Assembly (NCBI RefSeq): GCF_014356525.2
Contig: NC_052518.1
Location: 35,167,705-35,231,704 of the forward strand
DNA from: Nilaparvata lugens
Taxonomy: Eukaryota; Arthropoda; Insecta; Hemiptera; Delphacidae
DNA length: 64,000 nucleotides
Direction of reading: 5' to 3'
Positions 1 through 11,333 of this stretch are shown piece after piece (position 1 is the first letter of the stretch; each line of letters opens with the position of its first letter). The notes beneath the pieces are model-generated. The model worked only from the letters and a program-made list of their open reading frames with translations. It did not search any database and had not been told where the DNA came from. A program made the translations under genes and the position numbers.

Positions 1-3000
1 GATATCCATTGTAGAAACTCGATAATAATCAGGGCTACGGGTATCAATTTTGATCGTCGATTTCGGATAACAGAGATCGGAGATAAAATGATTTGAATAT
101 TTTTCCGCGAGGTGGGACAAAGTCTCCCCGGTCGACGGTGACTAATTGATGCGGTGACTATGATGCAGATGAAAAATGAAACTGAGATTATTTATATTTT
201 TCACTTCATAATTGACCGAGCGAAGTGAGGTCTAAGATTTAAGTCGACGGTTTTGCCTTTCTCTTTATGTTTATATTAATGTTCCGCTTTTACGGCAAAA
301 CGCAGCAATAGATACTCATGAAATTTGACAGGTATTATTTATTTATCCATTTACAACAATATGGGAGCATACGGGAAAATCCCAAAAATTGCTCCCCAAT
401 AAAAAAAATTACAATAATCACTTTACAAAGAAATTGAAAATTGAGAGAAAGAAACAAGGAAAGGAGGTATGCTCCTTTCTAAATAGATTAGAAAGGGGTA
501 GACAAAGTCTCACCTCAAAGTCACTGGAGCCTTCTTAATACGCCAATATTACCGTAAAAATCAGACTAGAAATATTCATCATAAAGCAGCTGTCGAGTGG
601 ATTATTAATTGCTTGCAATAAGGCATGCAATTGATAACTCGAAGTAGCATTGTATTTTCTCCCGACTTTTCTCTGCTGTCAACTTAGTAAACTTTTGATG
701 ATAGTTGTTTACAACGTTAGCAAAGTTGTTTACAGCAAATTATTAGCATTGTCGATACAACAACCCTAATAGCCATTAGTCGTTTACAAACCTATATCTC
801 GCCGACACGACAGGGCAGAATTTACTCTGATGTACAGTATTAGAGGAGGCTGTGGTTTATAACTGCGCGAGGTCTACTGTTCATAGAACTACTAGTTATA
901 TACTTTTGAGGTTATGGAAACTTGAATTCAAGTAAACTTGACTTCAATTTTGCAAAAATAGTTCATTCTACTTGAATGTTGAGAAAACTTGAATTGCAAG
1001 AAACTTGATTAGGAACGCCGCTTCAGGCAATCCGCAGCACAAGGCTCACTGTAGCATATATTATTCTGATGGGGATAGCATATTACAATTTTTGTTAATT
1101 ATAGCTATTTAAATTCGAATAAAAGTCATCAGAAAGCAATGAGCAAAGTTGTGTGAGTATACCACACCAGATTTTTGGAATTGCATAATTTTTCCTATTG
1201 TGTCATAAGGAACAGTGGAATAAGCTATCACACTTTTAGCTCAATCACCAGCTGATATTACATCCGTTTTTTCTTCTAAGCTCTGACCTGCCTCACCCCT
1301 ATTTGTCATTCAATTCTGCTTTTTAATTTAGCATTTGAGCTATGAAAATCAATGTAATTGAACCAATACAATTATTTCGATTGGATAATACTATATAATA
1401 CAATATATTGAATCAATTTTTATCACACATCCATCCCTCTTGAAGTTGAAGAATTCAATAAGCACTATTGCATCCTACATTCATTTCCTTTGTCAATTCA
1501 CTTCTTGAACCATCAATCATTATACTCTTTATGGTCAACTACAGTAGAGTGATCCATGGTCTAGTGGATAATAGACCAACAAAAAGCCATACGAATTTAC
1601 TTTACAGTAGTCTCTACAATGAACCTTGATTAAATAAATCCACCTATTCAACTGATTCAATTTGTGCTTAAAGACTCAGAATGACCCTAAAAATATCCCC
1701 GATAAAATGATGAAAAGAAACACGAATCTATCTTGGTAGAATCAAGTATAAAATTAAAAATTGTTTGTGCTTGGGGGGGGGGGATGGCCCTTTGCCCCCC
1801 CTCCTCCTGGAGACGCTACTAATATGAATACATCTCATTACATATTCTCATCATTGTATATTCTCAATAATTGCATAATTATACCGTCTTCACACATTAT
1901 CTTATCTTCTCACATGAATTGGGCCCTATTTACAACACAAACAATAAGTTCAATTGATGATTCAGAATAAAACTAATTTAGTTGTCACAAATAAGTATTT
2001 ATTGAAAAATTCATATGGTTTTATATAAATTGATCAAAAAAGTTTGGGTTGTTACATTATTCTAAATAACATTTTCATTCTAAATCTTTTAAACAAAAAT
2101 CTCGACCCTTGAGCATCACAATATGATCATGTGAGGGATTAATGGAGCCATGTGAATAAAGGAAAAAAGAATAGACTATCTGCCCAGAGGCTGATATTGT
2201 TATTGAATGATTGCCATCCTGACAGACTAAACATTTATTATTAAAGTACCCATTGTGGAAATACTAATTGATCATTATTTGTAATGACAGTTTCATACAA
2301 CAGTTTAATAATGAGGGTCTTTGAAGCACATGTTAGTCGTAGGTTAAGATATGAGCGAGCAAAGCGAGAGTGTGTCTTAAATATCTCACGAGTGCTTTAT
2401 AGACCTAATTTAACTATTTAATCAATAATTTACATTATTGTGTCTACAACCACTCAAGCAAAATATCACATTGCTGACTTGTTGTGAGGTTAGAAATCAC
2501 TTTAGTGAGATCCACGTTGTAAAGTTAGCAACTCATAAACATTGGTGTTGCATTTATATTTATCTGTGATTAGACAAATCAGATAGATCTGTGTCTATCG
2601 CTTTCTAACTTCGCAACGTTGTCAGTTTGTTTTTATGCCATGTAGAAATATAATGAATCGCCAAAATAGCCTATGTTATATCAATTATGAAAGTTTGTTA
2701 TTAAATCATTGAAAGATATATTTCCGTGACGAATAAATTATAGTAACTTGATTGATCATTTTTAACAAGAATGAACAATCAATATCTGATCATATTTACT
2801 GGGATGACTTGAATCATGCTATCTAAAGTACAATAGAAGGCTTTGGAAATGTTAATATCGGTAACAATGTAGTCATATCATTCATTTCTACTGACTTTAT
2901 AACGTGGAAATTACTGTATAATATATGGTAAAAAATTGATATAATATTAGGTTGATTTCTATTTCATTTATTGTAAAAGTTGAAAAATGCAGTTTGAACG

Positions 3001-3437
3001 AATCAAAAGGAGGTATTTATCTAAAGCTTATAATCCGAAACTCCAGTAATGGATATTTTCTATAGTCTATAGTGCATTAACTAGTCTTAACTGTCTGCCA
3101 TGTCTAGTCTTAATGAATAACAGCAATGCTCCACATCAAACCAATTCTGACAGTTTGAAGTTATGGCATTGATTGTGATGTTGTAATGCTTACATTAAAA
3201 AATGTTCGTAGATAAAGTAAATTCATAAGACACATCTAGTTTGGCTATTGTAATTCTTTATCATTGTTATCGTTATTGTGGAGTGACTGTAACAATTTCA
3301 AGTGTTGTCAGCTCTTCATATCAGATATTGAACAGAAGTTATCATTTGCAAACCGTGAATATTTTTTTTTTTGAGTGCGGCAAGGTTTGTCCTCTTTCAA
3401 AACAGTCTAAGTGAGCTTTCTCCCTTCCTATTTTTAG
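1..3437. other. Upstream lachesin intron, no gene
   Basis: No coding exon is recognisable here. The stretch ends in a pyrimidine-rich acceptor (TTTTTAG at 3431-3437). It contains short dispersed repeats: a motif containing GAGCGAAGTGAGGTCTAAG near 219-237, a related GAGCGAGCAAAGCGAGAG near 2352, a possible LINE 3' tail in minus orientation near 335-400, and a run of ten or more G near 1774. The earlier lachesin exon(s) with the signal peptide must lie before the window. Confidence 0.6.
2501..2632. repeat. Short dispersed repeat (SINE/MITE-like), copy 1
   Basis: Shares its beginning (CTTTAGTGAGATCCACGTT) and end (CTAACTTCGCAACGTTGTCAG) with a second copy at 29582-29695. The middle is diverged. 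I cannot see clear terminal inverted repeats or tRNA boxes, so the class is open. Confidence 0.45.
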
Positions 3438-3679
3438 GTAATTGCCAGAGAACGCCGACCATTTCTAAAATCACCCAGGTGCAGATAAAGGATATTGGAG
3501 ATACAGTGGAGCTGGAGTGCTCTGTCCAATATGCTCAGAGCTACCCAGTTCTGTGGATGAAAGTAGATCATAACAGGCGAACCGAACCTGTGCCCATCTC
3601 CTCTGGAAGTGGCCTCATTATTCTTGAAGGACGATTCTCTCTTCGTTATGATCCAGCTAGTTCAACATACACATTACAG
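3438..3679 (+). CDS. Lac: Lachesin, internal exon: first half of Ig domain 1
   Basis: The exon is bounded by an acceptor (TTTTTAG, ends 3437) and a donor (CAG|GTAAAT, starts 3680). It ends exactly on a codon, at residues TYTLQ. The reading frame gives the start of the mature protein, with QRTPTISKITQ, IKDIGDTVELECSVQYAQ and PVLWMKVD. These hold the B-strand cysteine and the core tryptophan of an Ig V-type domain. The wording follows arthropod lachesin closely. Lachesin is a GPI-anchored, homophilic Ig-superfamily protein of septate junctions and neurons, with three Ig domains. The rest of Ig1 lies 23.4 kb downstream at 27060-27316, where the reading frame continues in phase. The translation upstream of 3438 is intron and should not be included. 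Signal peptide and start codon are outside the window. Confidence 0.93.
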
Positions 3680-3779
3680 GTAAATTCGATGCTAGGAACT
3701 TTAGTACCACAGCTTTTGCGACTGAAGGGTTCCGACAAAAGAGAGGTTGGCTCTTCGCAGGTAGAATTAGGTGTCTTCA

Positions 3780-4800
3780 ATCAATCAATCAATCAATATC
3801 TTTATTCAAGACATACAATGTATATTGTACACGAATGCGTCATCTCATTAAACAATACTTCTAATTCTTAAACATAAAACTAGAAAGATATAAAGAAACA
3901 CAACATAAAAGAGACAATACAATAACAAACAAGGTAGGTAATGTATCACTAATTCCCCCGGTGAAATTCTTTAAAACTATAAGTTTCTAACTCTATTAAG
4001 TACTTTTTCAACTCGATTTTGAATCTTGCCCATGAATTTCATTCCCGTAGGCCTATATGCTGAACTTTGTTTATTTTTTTTCTCTCCTATGTTCCATTAT
4101 AATTGAATCATTTCTATAACTTGTATGGTAATTGTGAACATTTGATTGCCTATTGAATGAGTGCTCGTTATTTTTTACATGTAAAATTGTTTTGTAGATG
4201 TAAAGGTCATGCACAGTCATAAATCCTAGCTTCTTAAAAAGTGACCTACATGACTGTTGATTATTATTAATATTCAAAATTATTCTTACTGATTCTTTTT
4301 GTAGTTCTAGTATTTTGTTTGAATTAGCTATACTTGTCCCTCCATAAACTTAAATTCCATATGCAATGTGTGCGTGTATACTGTATAGTGGCAAAATAAG
4401 CAGATTTTAAAGTTATAAAGTTAAATAGGTGCCAGTCTTTTAAGTGCATAAATTCCTGAACTAATCCTCCTGCTAATTTTTAATACATGTTCTTCCCAGT
4501 TAAGCGTGCTATCAAGACAAATGCCCAAGAATTTAATTTCATTCTTATTATCTAGTTCATCTAAATTCTTAATATTAGTATTTCTGCAAGTGAAATGGGC
4601 AAATTTTTTTTTATCATCGTTTAGTAATAGGTTTCGGTTTTAGTTTTTTAAAATCTATATAGAATCCTTATATTTAGTTTCTAGTGAATTAAAGTTTTTG
4701 TCTGCTGTGCACAAACTTATATCATCAGCATATCTAAAATTTAATGGATCCCCTTTTTGTATACTGTTATCACTTTTGAAATTTTTAGTTAGTTTGGATA
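3780..4800 (-). pseudogene. 5'-truncated LINE, 3' end of ORF2 plus tail
   Basis: On the minus strand this shows the end of a non-LTR retrotransposon ORF2. A degenerate catalytic box reading YADDISLC lies near 4725. The C-terminal segment SCRSLFKKLGFMTVHDLYIY, followed by KTILHVKNNE, falls at 4160-4260. Several stops and frameshifts lie between. The same segment occurs in the LINE at 59400-62760 (SCRTFFKKLELMTVYGLYIY), so both belong to one family. The element ends next to a (TTGA)n tract (TCAA on the + strand, 3778-3797), matching the GATTGATGGATTGATTGA tail of the other copy near 62735. It lies only 100 bp after the lachesin splice donor. Confidence 0.75.
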
Positions 4801-5191
4801 CTTTCCAGTTATTTTTTCCGCCACGGTAAACCACCCCAGTTTAACAAACCGATTCTTGTCAGTTTAAATTTTAAACAGCTTGCAATTAATATTCAAGTTT
4901 GTAGAAATCAGTATCAATATTTTTTATTGTTTTATTGTTGTCTTTAAAGAGTATTTTTATTTATAAAAAGTAAATATTTTTCTTAACTTTAATAAATTAT
5001 ATATATATATATATATAGTGTATTTATATATATATATATATAAATTAAAACAGGAGACACAAGACATAGATTGAAAACACTTACATTAGAAACGGAAATT
5101 TTCGGAAACTCAACTAGAGGAAGGGAATTTACCCTTCTCTAGGTACCTTCTTACCTTACCTTTTTGTATATATATATATATATATATAAAC
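4801..5191. repeat. AT-rich spacer with (TA)n runs and the family A leader motif
   Basis: Holds (TA)n tracts at about 4999-5041 and 5167-5188. Between them is a motif (GGAGACACAAGA, then ATTGAAAACACTTACATTAG, then AATTTTCGG at about 5054-5105). The motif recurs at 21575-21657 (-), 32911-33080 (both strands of a hairpin) and 33098-33165 (+). No coding sequence is seen. Confidence 0.6.
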
Positions 5192-5460
5192 ATCACTGAT
5201 TCTTCCATCTCCTTTACCAGTCCCATCACCAACTACACCCACCAAATCCATCAATCCAGTAATTGCATCTACTTCCTTTCCTGCAACTTCTGTCCTGCCT
5301 TCTACATAGGTGAAACCACCAATGCCCTAAACCTCCGGATTAACAATCACAGGGCTTCCTTTAAAAATAATACTTCCCTACCCATCCCTACTGAAATAGA
5401 ATTCTTCAGTTCAGATTTTAACTTCAATATACTTTATATTTTGAATAAGTTGCAGACCTA

Positions 5461-5466
<6 letters not shown>
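5192..5466 (+). pseudogene. Penelope-like element remnant, GIY-YIG endonuclease
   Basis: The open frame reads CIYFLSCNFCPAFYIGETT, then LNLRINNHRASFKNN. This is the paired-cysteine GIY-YIG layout found at the C-terminus of Penelope-like retroelements, with the conserved YIG-T, L-x2-R and H positions. The frame opens at 5192 and runs into a (TA)n microsatellite at 5464, so the domain is cut at its C-terminal end. No Penelope reverse transcriptase precedes it. A bacterial-type or host GIY-YIG enzyme is unlikely in this setting. The tight CxxC spacing supports the Penelope assignment, but I cannot rule out another retroelement with this domain. Confidence 0.65.
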
Positions 5467-5528
<62 letters not shown>

Positions 5529-5535
5529 ATATATA
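5464..5535. repeat. (TA)n microsatellite
   Basis: About 70 bp of almost uninterrupted TA. It separates the GIY-YIG remnant from the errantivirus primer-binding site and seems to occupy the place where the 5' LTR should be. Confidence 0.95.
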
Positions 5536-5544
5536 CTCTACAAA

Positions 5545-5562
5545 TGGCACAGTCGGTAGGAT
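5545..5562 (+). promoter_or_regulatory. Primer-binding site, tRNA-Ser type
   Basis: TGGCACAGTCGGTAGGAT matches the TGGCGCAGTCGxTxGGAT form used by errantiviruses, which is complementary to the 3' end of tRNA-Ser. It differs at one position in the first stretch. It fixes the 5' boundary of the internal region. Confidence 0.75.
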
Positions 5563-5637
5563 ACTTCAAAAACGAGAATTTGGTTTTTCGGTTTTAACCG
5601 TTAATGAAGTGCTCATGAACTCACGAAAAAGTTGTAT

Positions 5638-5786
5638 CAGTCACCTAACATCGGGACTTAAATAAGTGAACAATCATCAAAATAACTTCGCATCAAATTG
5701 AATAAGTTGGTGAACTATTATATTATCAAATTCGTGAGTGTTATTCACAAAATTATATTTCTACTCAGTCACCTAATATCGGGACA
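5638..5786 (+). repeat. Repeated 20-bp motif in the errantivirus leader
   Basis: CAGTCACCTAACATCGGGAC occurs at about 5638-5657 and, with one change (C to T), at about 5766-5785. The two are 128 bp apart in the untranslated leader between primer-binding site and gag. The function is unknown. Confidence 0.7.
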
Positions 5787-5915
5787 AGTGTGAAAAATAA
5801 TAAAATTAGTGAACAGTATAGTAAAGTGTTAACAACAATACCATATTTCATCTACAAAGTAATCAAGAAAAAGCAACAGACTTTCAATATCAGGACAACC
5901 AAGGACCTTCATCAT

Positions 5916-6010
5916 CTAAGGACTACAACGGACTTCAACTTCTAAGGACTACCACGGACTTCAACTTCTGAAGACTACTACGGACTTCAACTTCTAAGGA
6001 CTTCCACCTT
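5916..6010 (+). repeat. 26-bp tandem repeat in the errantivirus leader
   Basis: Three full units begin at 5916, 5942 and 5968, with a partial fourth at 5994. The unit starts CTAAGGACTACAACGGACTT. It sits about 150 bp before the gag start codon. No protein is encoded here. Confidence 0.85.
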
Positions 6011-6161
6011 TGGAGACTTTCAACCCGAGACTGTGACAAGATGAACTCGATTTTAGTATTGTGAGTAACAAACTTTTGTGATTTACAAACTTGGATAATA
6101 TTAATTTTACTTACTATTTTCGTATTTCTTTTCCTTGTAATTTTATCTATAACTAAGGGCC

Positions 6162-7306
6162 ATGAATTCCAACAATGATAAAGCAACCAATCCCCAAACT
6201 GTACCTACCCTTAAGAAAGAATTCTTGGACATGATCCCTGATTATTCAGGAGAGCCTACTATGCTAAATCGTTTTATTTCAATTTGTGACAAACTTGTAG
6301 CGAAATTTTACGTAACTGCCAATCCAGATGATTTCCAAAACGAATACTTGTATTCTACTATTCTTGCCCGTATTAAAAGCCCAGCTCTTGACATTGTTAC
6401 TAGTTCTAACACTTATGCATGGCCTGACGTAAGAAAAGTTTTGATCAATAGTTACATGGACAAGAGAGATTGCTTTACTCTCAATCTTGAAATGGCTGAA
6501 CTAGAACAAGAATCAGGTGAATCACCCTTTTCATTCTATGAACGAATCCAAAAACTTCTGAATTTACAGATTTCGTATTTCCGAAACAAACAACCTACAA
6601 TATCAGAAGTCATGTGTCAGTATGTAAATGGATTAGCACTTAGAGTATTGCTAAGAGGATTAAGAGAGCCTCTCGGGTCTCACATGAGAACCAAAAATCC
6701 CAGTTCGTTGGACAGTGCTCTAAACATACTATCCAACGACTTCCAGTTCAAATTTGGTTTCTTTCAAGACCACTCTAATTTGTAAAAGCCTAACACTCAA
6801 ATCCAACACAAGTAATCCCAGCTATCAAATGCAAAACTATCCTCAGAGACAACAGTTCTTACACTCAAAATCAGAGAAGTCAATTCTTTCAAAACAAAAA
6901 ACAACACTTCCAAAATCAACACATGAACAGACCTCAATAACATTTTCAAAACAATCAACCCAAACCACAGTATTTCAACACAAATCAGCCAAGAGCTCAA
7001 AATCCAAACTACAACCAACCAAGACCCCAAAATTGGTATCAACCAACGCCAATGAGCATTTCCTCAATCAACAATCGTCCCCAAAAAAGACCAAGACTGT
7101 TTCAAATGACAGGTCGACCAATTGACGAAATGCAGAATGATGAGTTTGATAATAATTTCGGAGAAAACGCTCAGAAAGAATTATCAGACGAATTCAAACA
7201 GCTCTCCGTTGGAAAAGAAAATGAAACGTATTTCCAGCCAGCCGAACAAACCAAATCAGAGTGTTTTTTAGAGGATACGAGGCTCGAAAGAAATTTTCAA
7301 TTATGA
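6162..7306 (+). pseudogene. Errantivirus gag (broken)
   Basis: The intact first part, 6162-6785 (207 codons), is an errantivirus-type capsid domain. It shows the stretch LILARIKSPALDIV-like near residues 65-78 and a VLLRGLREPLGSHMRTKNP-type major-homology-like segment near residues 165-185. The frame then closes at 6785. Asn/Gln-rich nucleocapsid-like sequence continues in other frames and becomes readable again as the C-terminal part ending at 7306, with NPNYNQPRPQNWYQ before a charged tail. As usual in errantiviruses there is no CCHC knuckle. The pol frame overlaps the end (from 7261), the arrangement expected for ribosomal frameshifting. At least one frameshift plus internal stops between 6786 and 7050 break this copy. 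Confidence 0.8.
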
Positions 7307-7691
7307 ACTTACAAGATGACAAAAATGAACTTCCCTACTTCATTGATCCTAAAACAAGATTTAGAGTTCTAATCGACACAGGAAGCACTAGGTCATTCGT
7401 GAAGAACTTCATAGGTATGGAATGTTACAAAGAAAACTTTTGATAGAAGACCCTTTTGAAGTAGCAACAGCGCATGGTATTTCACAAGAGAAATACAGTA
7501 CAAAGATTTCTTTATTAGGAAAATCGAAACAAACGTTCTATCTTTTTAATTTTCATAAAAACTTTGACCTTCTTCTCGGACTTGACAATATGAAAAAACT
7601 TAAACTAAATTTAGATTTTATTAATGACAGTATTGATTTCAATGGAATGAAACTACCTATTTATTATTTTAACGCTGAAGAAAATGATTAA
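7303..7691 (+). pseudogene. Errantivirus pol: aspartic protease (frameshifted)
   Basis: The retropepsin signature VLIDTGSTRSFV lies at about 7360-7395, holding the catalytic Asp-Thr-Gly. The frame stops at 7443, then resumes in another frame from 7422 to 7691, giving the flap-side half with LLLGLDNMKKL. The protease would cleave the Gag-Pol polyprotein. One frameshift near 7425-7440 and the stop at 7691 disconnect it from the reverse transcriptase. Confidence 0.8.
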
Positions 7692-7694
7692 AAA

Positions 7695-9617
7695 GTGAAG
7701 TCAACGAACCCTACCAAAAATCAAATGACACAAATAAAATCATTTCTGATACAAGCTAGAACTCAATCCATTATAGAAATTCCAATTGAAAATATGAATG
7801 AAGGTGAAGCTATAGTATCATACAAAAACATTTCCGGACTTGAAATTCCTCAGTGTCTAGTGAAAGTGAAAGAAAACAAAGCCTATTGTTCTATTTTGAA
7901 CCCCACTACGTCAGACAAGAAATTTACCATTCACAAACCAATGTCAGTCGAATCGCTTGAAAACTATAATTGTATTAATCCAAGTGAGTTATGTAATCAT
8001 AATGCATGCAATAATTTAAATCTACTCCATCACAAAACTAACAAAATCGATCTATCAAAAATTAGAATCAATCATATGAATGTCGAAAAAGAGCAAGCTA
8101 TTTTACAGGTGATTAAAGATTACTCAGATATATTTCACATTGATGGAAATCCTTTGACTTTCACGAATGAAATGAAGCATATCATAAGAACCACCGACGA
8201 AATCCCGGTCTATACAAGAAGTTATCGCTACCCTGAAATCTATAGAACTGAAGTAAATCGACAGATTGATGAAATGTTGGAACAAAAAATAATTCAACCC
8301 TCCAATTCACCTTGGAATTCACCAATATGGGTCATTCCAAAGAAACAAGATGCTTCTGGCAAAAAGAAATTTCGAGTTGTAATTGACTATCGCGGTTTGA
8401 ATTCTAAGACTATAGACGATAAATTCCCACTTCCTTATATAACGGATATTCTAGACAAATTAGGAAGAGCACAGTACTTCACTACCCTAGACTTATTCTC
8501 TGGCTTCCATCAGATAGAAATGGATCCTAGCAGTATTGAAAAATTGCATTCTCTACAGACACGGGTCATTACGAATTTTTACGAATGCCCTTCGGTCTCA
8601 AAAACGGTCCACCCACTTTCCAAAAAGCTATGAATAGCATATTAAGAGGACTCCAAAATGAATTGTGTTTGGTATATTTAGATGACATTATTATTTATTC
8701 AACTAGTTTAGAAGAACACATTGATCGACTAAGACAGACTAAGTATTTGAAAGGTTAAGTATTTGACAGAGTCAAAGGTCAAAGTATTTGACAGACTAAG
8801 ACTAAGTATTTGAAAGGTTAAGACAATCCAACTTCAAAGTACAACTTGATAAAACAGAATTTTTGCGTAAAGAAGTTAGTTTTCTCGGACACTTAGTGAC
8901 ACCAAACGGAGTTAAACCAAATCCTAACAAAGTCGAAGCGATAAAAAGATATCCTATCCCTAAAACAACGAAAGAGATAAAACGATTTCTTGGACTTCTA
9001 GGATACTATCGAAAATTCATTAACAACTTTGCTCATTTAACAAAACCTCTAACTAAATGTTTGAAAAGAAATGCTAAAATAGATATACAGGACCCAGAGT
9101 ACATTAAGTGTTTTGAAACTTGTAAGAATATCCTTACTAACGAACCAATCCTTCAGTATCCTGATTTTGAAAAACAATTCAACCTTACAACAGATGCTAG
9201 CAATATAGCTATTGGGGCAGTTCTTAGTCAGAACAAAGACGGTGCTGATTTGCCTTGTGCATATGCAAGTAGAACCCTCAACGAAACTGAAATGAACTAT
9301 TCAACTATTGAAAAAGAACTTTTAGCGATAGTTTGGGCTACCAAGTACTTCCGCCCCTATCTCTATGGTAGAAAATTCAAAATATTCACTGACCACAAAC
9401 CCCTACAATGGTTATTTTCTATGAAAGAACCGAATTCAAAATTATTAAGATGGAGACTGAAATTAGAAGAATTTGATTATAAAAAAGGAACAGCAAATCA
9501 AAACGCAGATGCCCTTTCCCGAATTCAGTTGAATAATAATAACACAACAACCAAAACTCACCCAGATTATTCAGTGATATTGATGCGATTATTAATGAAG
9601 CCATTGAAAAAGTAGTG
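7695..9617 (+). pseudogene. Errantivirus pol: reverse transcriptase and RNase H (broken)
   Basis: Up to 8560 the frame carries the RT fingers and palm: SPWNSPIWVIPKK, FRVVIDYRGLN and FTTLDLFSGFHQI, the last holding the first catalytic Asp. A frameshift near 8560-8580 moves the next blocks ([13 protein letters not shown] and the VYLDDIIIY active site at about 8670) to another frame. A small tandem duplication at 8735-8822 then interrupts the chain. From 8863 the thumb ([15 protein letters not shown]) and RNase H ([25 protein letters not shown]) are open to 9617. The last part looks fairly well preserved. Not functional as it stands. Confidence 0.88.
8735..8822 (+). repeat. Local tandem duplication within RT
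   Basis: The string GACTAAGTATTTGAAAGGTT occurs twice (about 8737 and 8798) with related GTATTTGACAGA copies in between. This inserts roughly 60 bp of low-complexity sequence and a stop into the RT frame. It is specific to this copy as far as the frame logic shows. Confidence 0.75.
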
Positions 9618-10115
9618 AATATCATACCTAACGAGGATGCACAATCTATGATAGCTAACGTGGATGATAACGAAACGTTATTTCAAAGATTAGAAAATAA
9701 AACCGGTACAGATGATAATGAAACCCCATTTAGAGGATTTGAAAACGAAACCCCTTTTCGAGGATTCGAAAACGAAACCCCTTTTCAAGGATTCGAAAAT
9801 GATGAACCAGATTTCATAGGTCCTGCTGCAGATGAGTTCATAGAAAATAATTCTCATACGCAACATTCTAATTACGAAAGTAACACATCAGTAGAAATAC
9901 CAGTTTCAGATGACCCAGTTAACTATGCTAAAAACCAAGTCATATTGAAGCTTGTGAGCAATAACCCAAAGAAAGTCACTATCCATAAAATATTTGATAG
10001 TAAAACAAGAATGATAGTAGAGATATCTGAGAATAATTTCGATAAAAATGTGATTGACTTCGTGAAAGAATATTTAGTGCCTAATGTTAGATATAGCTTG
10101 TATTTTGAAAATTAA
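9615..10115 (+). CDS. Errantivirus pol linker with 9-residue repeats
   Basis: An acidic 166-codon frame lies between RNase H and integrase. It contains three near-identical units of NETPFRGFE (27 bp each, about 9718-9800). The sequence resembles no enzyme. In errantiviruses the RNase H-integrase linker is variable, so a spacer role is the simplest reading. It may originally have been part of the continuous pol frame. The start codon at 9615 is not necessarily used. Confidence 0.5.
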   Translation: MNIIPNEDAQSMIANVDDNETLFQRLENKTGTDDNETPFRGFENETPFRGFENETPFQGFENDEPDFIGPAADEFIENNSHTQHSNYESNTSVEIPVSDDPVNYAKNQVILKLVSNNPKKVTIHKIFDSKTRMIVEISENNFDKNVIDFVKEYLVPNVRYSLYFEN

Positions 10116-10136
10116 TTTTATGAAAGATTTGCTTCA

Positions 10137-11333
10137 GTGATTGCCAAAAATTTTAAATTTTCAAAACTCATACTTGTACGATGTAAAGTTAAAGTACTTG
10201 ATGTAACACATGAAGATGACAGAATAGAAACTATTGATAATTATCATATTGGAAAAACGAATCACAGAGGTATACAAGAAACGTACGATAAGATAAGAAG
10301 AAAATACTATTGGCCCAACATGAAAAATTATATTCAAAATTTTATTATCAAATGTGTGATATGTCTCAAAACAAAGTACGAACGAAATCCACTCAATTTA
10401 GAAATGAAATTGACACCGACAGCTACAAGGCCACTTCAAATCATTCACGTGGACAGTATAACATTTGAGAAAAAGAAATTTCTCACGATCATTGATAGTT
10501 TTTCAAGATACGCACAATGCTAACATGTTGTAACAGTGTTGAGGTAGCAGACAAACTGCTTAGTTTCTTTTCCCACCATGGTCTCCCTCGTGGTATCCCT
10601 CAAACTTTAGTTGCCGACAATGGATGTGAATTCAATAATGGCTTAGTAAAGGAATCGACAGAATTGCACAAAATCAAAATGCACTGGATAAGTACTCAAC
10701 ATCTGCCTTCAAATGGCTTAGCCGAACGTTTTCATTCTACGATAATTGAGCACATCAGAATATTCAATAATCGTGACGAGTTCAAAACAAAAACAATTGA
10801 AAGTAAAGTAAGTACGCCGTAATTGCTTATAACAATAGCATTCACTCGGTAACAAAACTGACACCTTTGGAAGTTTTATACGGACACATAGAATCTAATC
10901 CCATTCTCGAAATTGACATTCAGAACAGATTTATTAACGAATATGTTAATAATCACAAAGAAAAAACTTAAACGACTATTTGACCATACAGGAAATAAAC
11001 CGAAGTAGAAAAGAACATGTCATCAACGAAAGGAACAAAGATCGAGAAGAACTACCAGAAATTCCAAAAGAAGTTTATGTGAGGAATGTACAAAAACAAA
11101 GTAAAACTAAAAATAAATTCAACAAAGAAACTCTCCTATCAGTGAATCGAGAACTTAAAACTGCCAAAATAAATCCCCGACATCATAACACTAGAGAGAA
11201 AATTCATTTATCCAAGATAAAAAGACCTAGAAAGTTTAAGAAACTGAACAAAGATCAAACTAATGAGAGAACTGAACAAGTAACAACCGATCCTAATTCA
11301 AATCCTGTTCTTCCAGGTTCCTCCTCTGTCTAA
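10137..11333 (+). pseudogene. Errantivirus pol: integrase (broken)
   Basis: An HHCC zinc domain lies at about 10230-10370 (HIGKTNHRGIQETY then CVICLKTKY). The catalytic core follows with D (HVDSITF), D (VADNGCEF) and E (SNGLAERFH). The core is split by a frameshift near 10517 and closes at 10822. A further segment, TPLEVLYGHIES, lies in another frame at 10860-10900. A basic C-terminal tail runs in yet another frame at 10980-11333, ending just where env begins. The integrase would insert the viral cDNA in the nucleus. At least three frameshifts kill this copy. Confidence 0.85.

Noticed and set aside
1761..1970. 69-codon frame after a G run
   Set aside because: Low-quality translation, no domain; intron sequence.
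5441..5665. Open frame with a long Ile-Tyr run
   Set aside because: Translated (TA)n microsatellite; the flanks are the Penelope remnant and errantivirus leader in the wrong frame.
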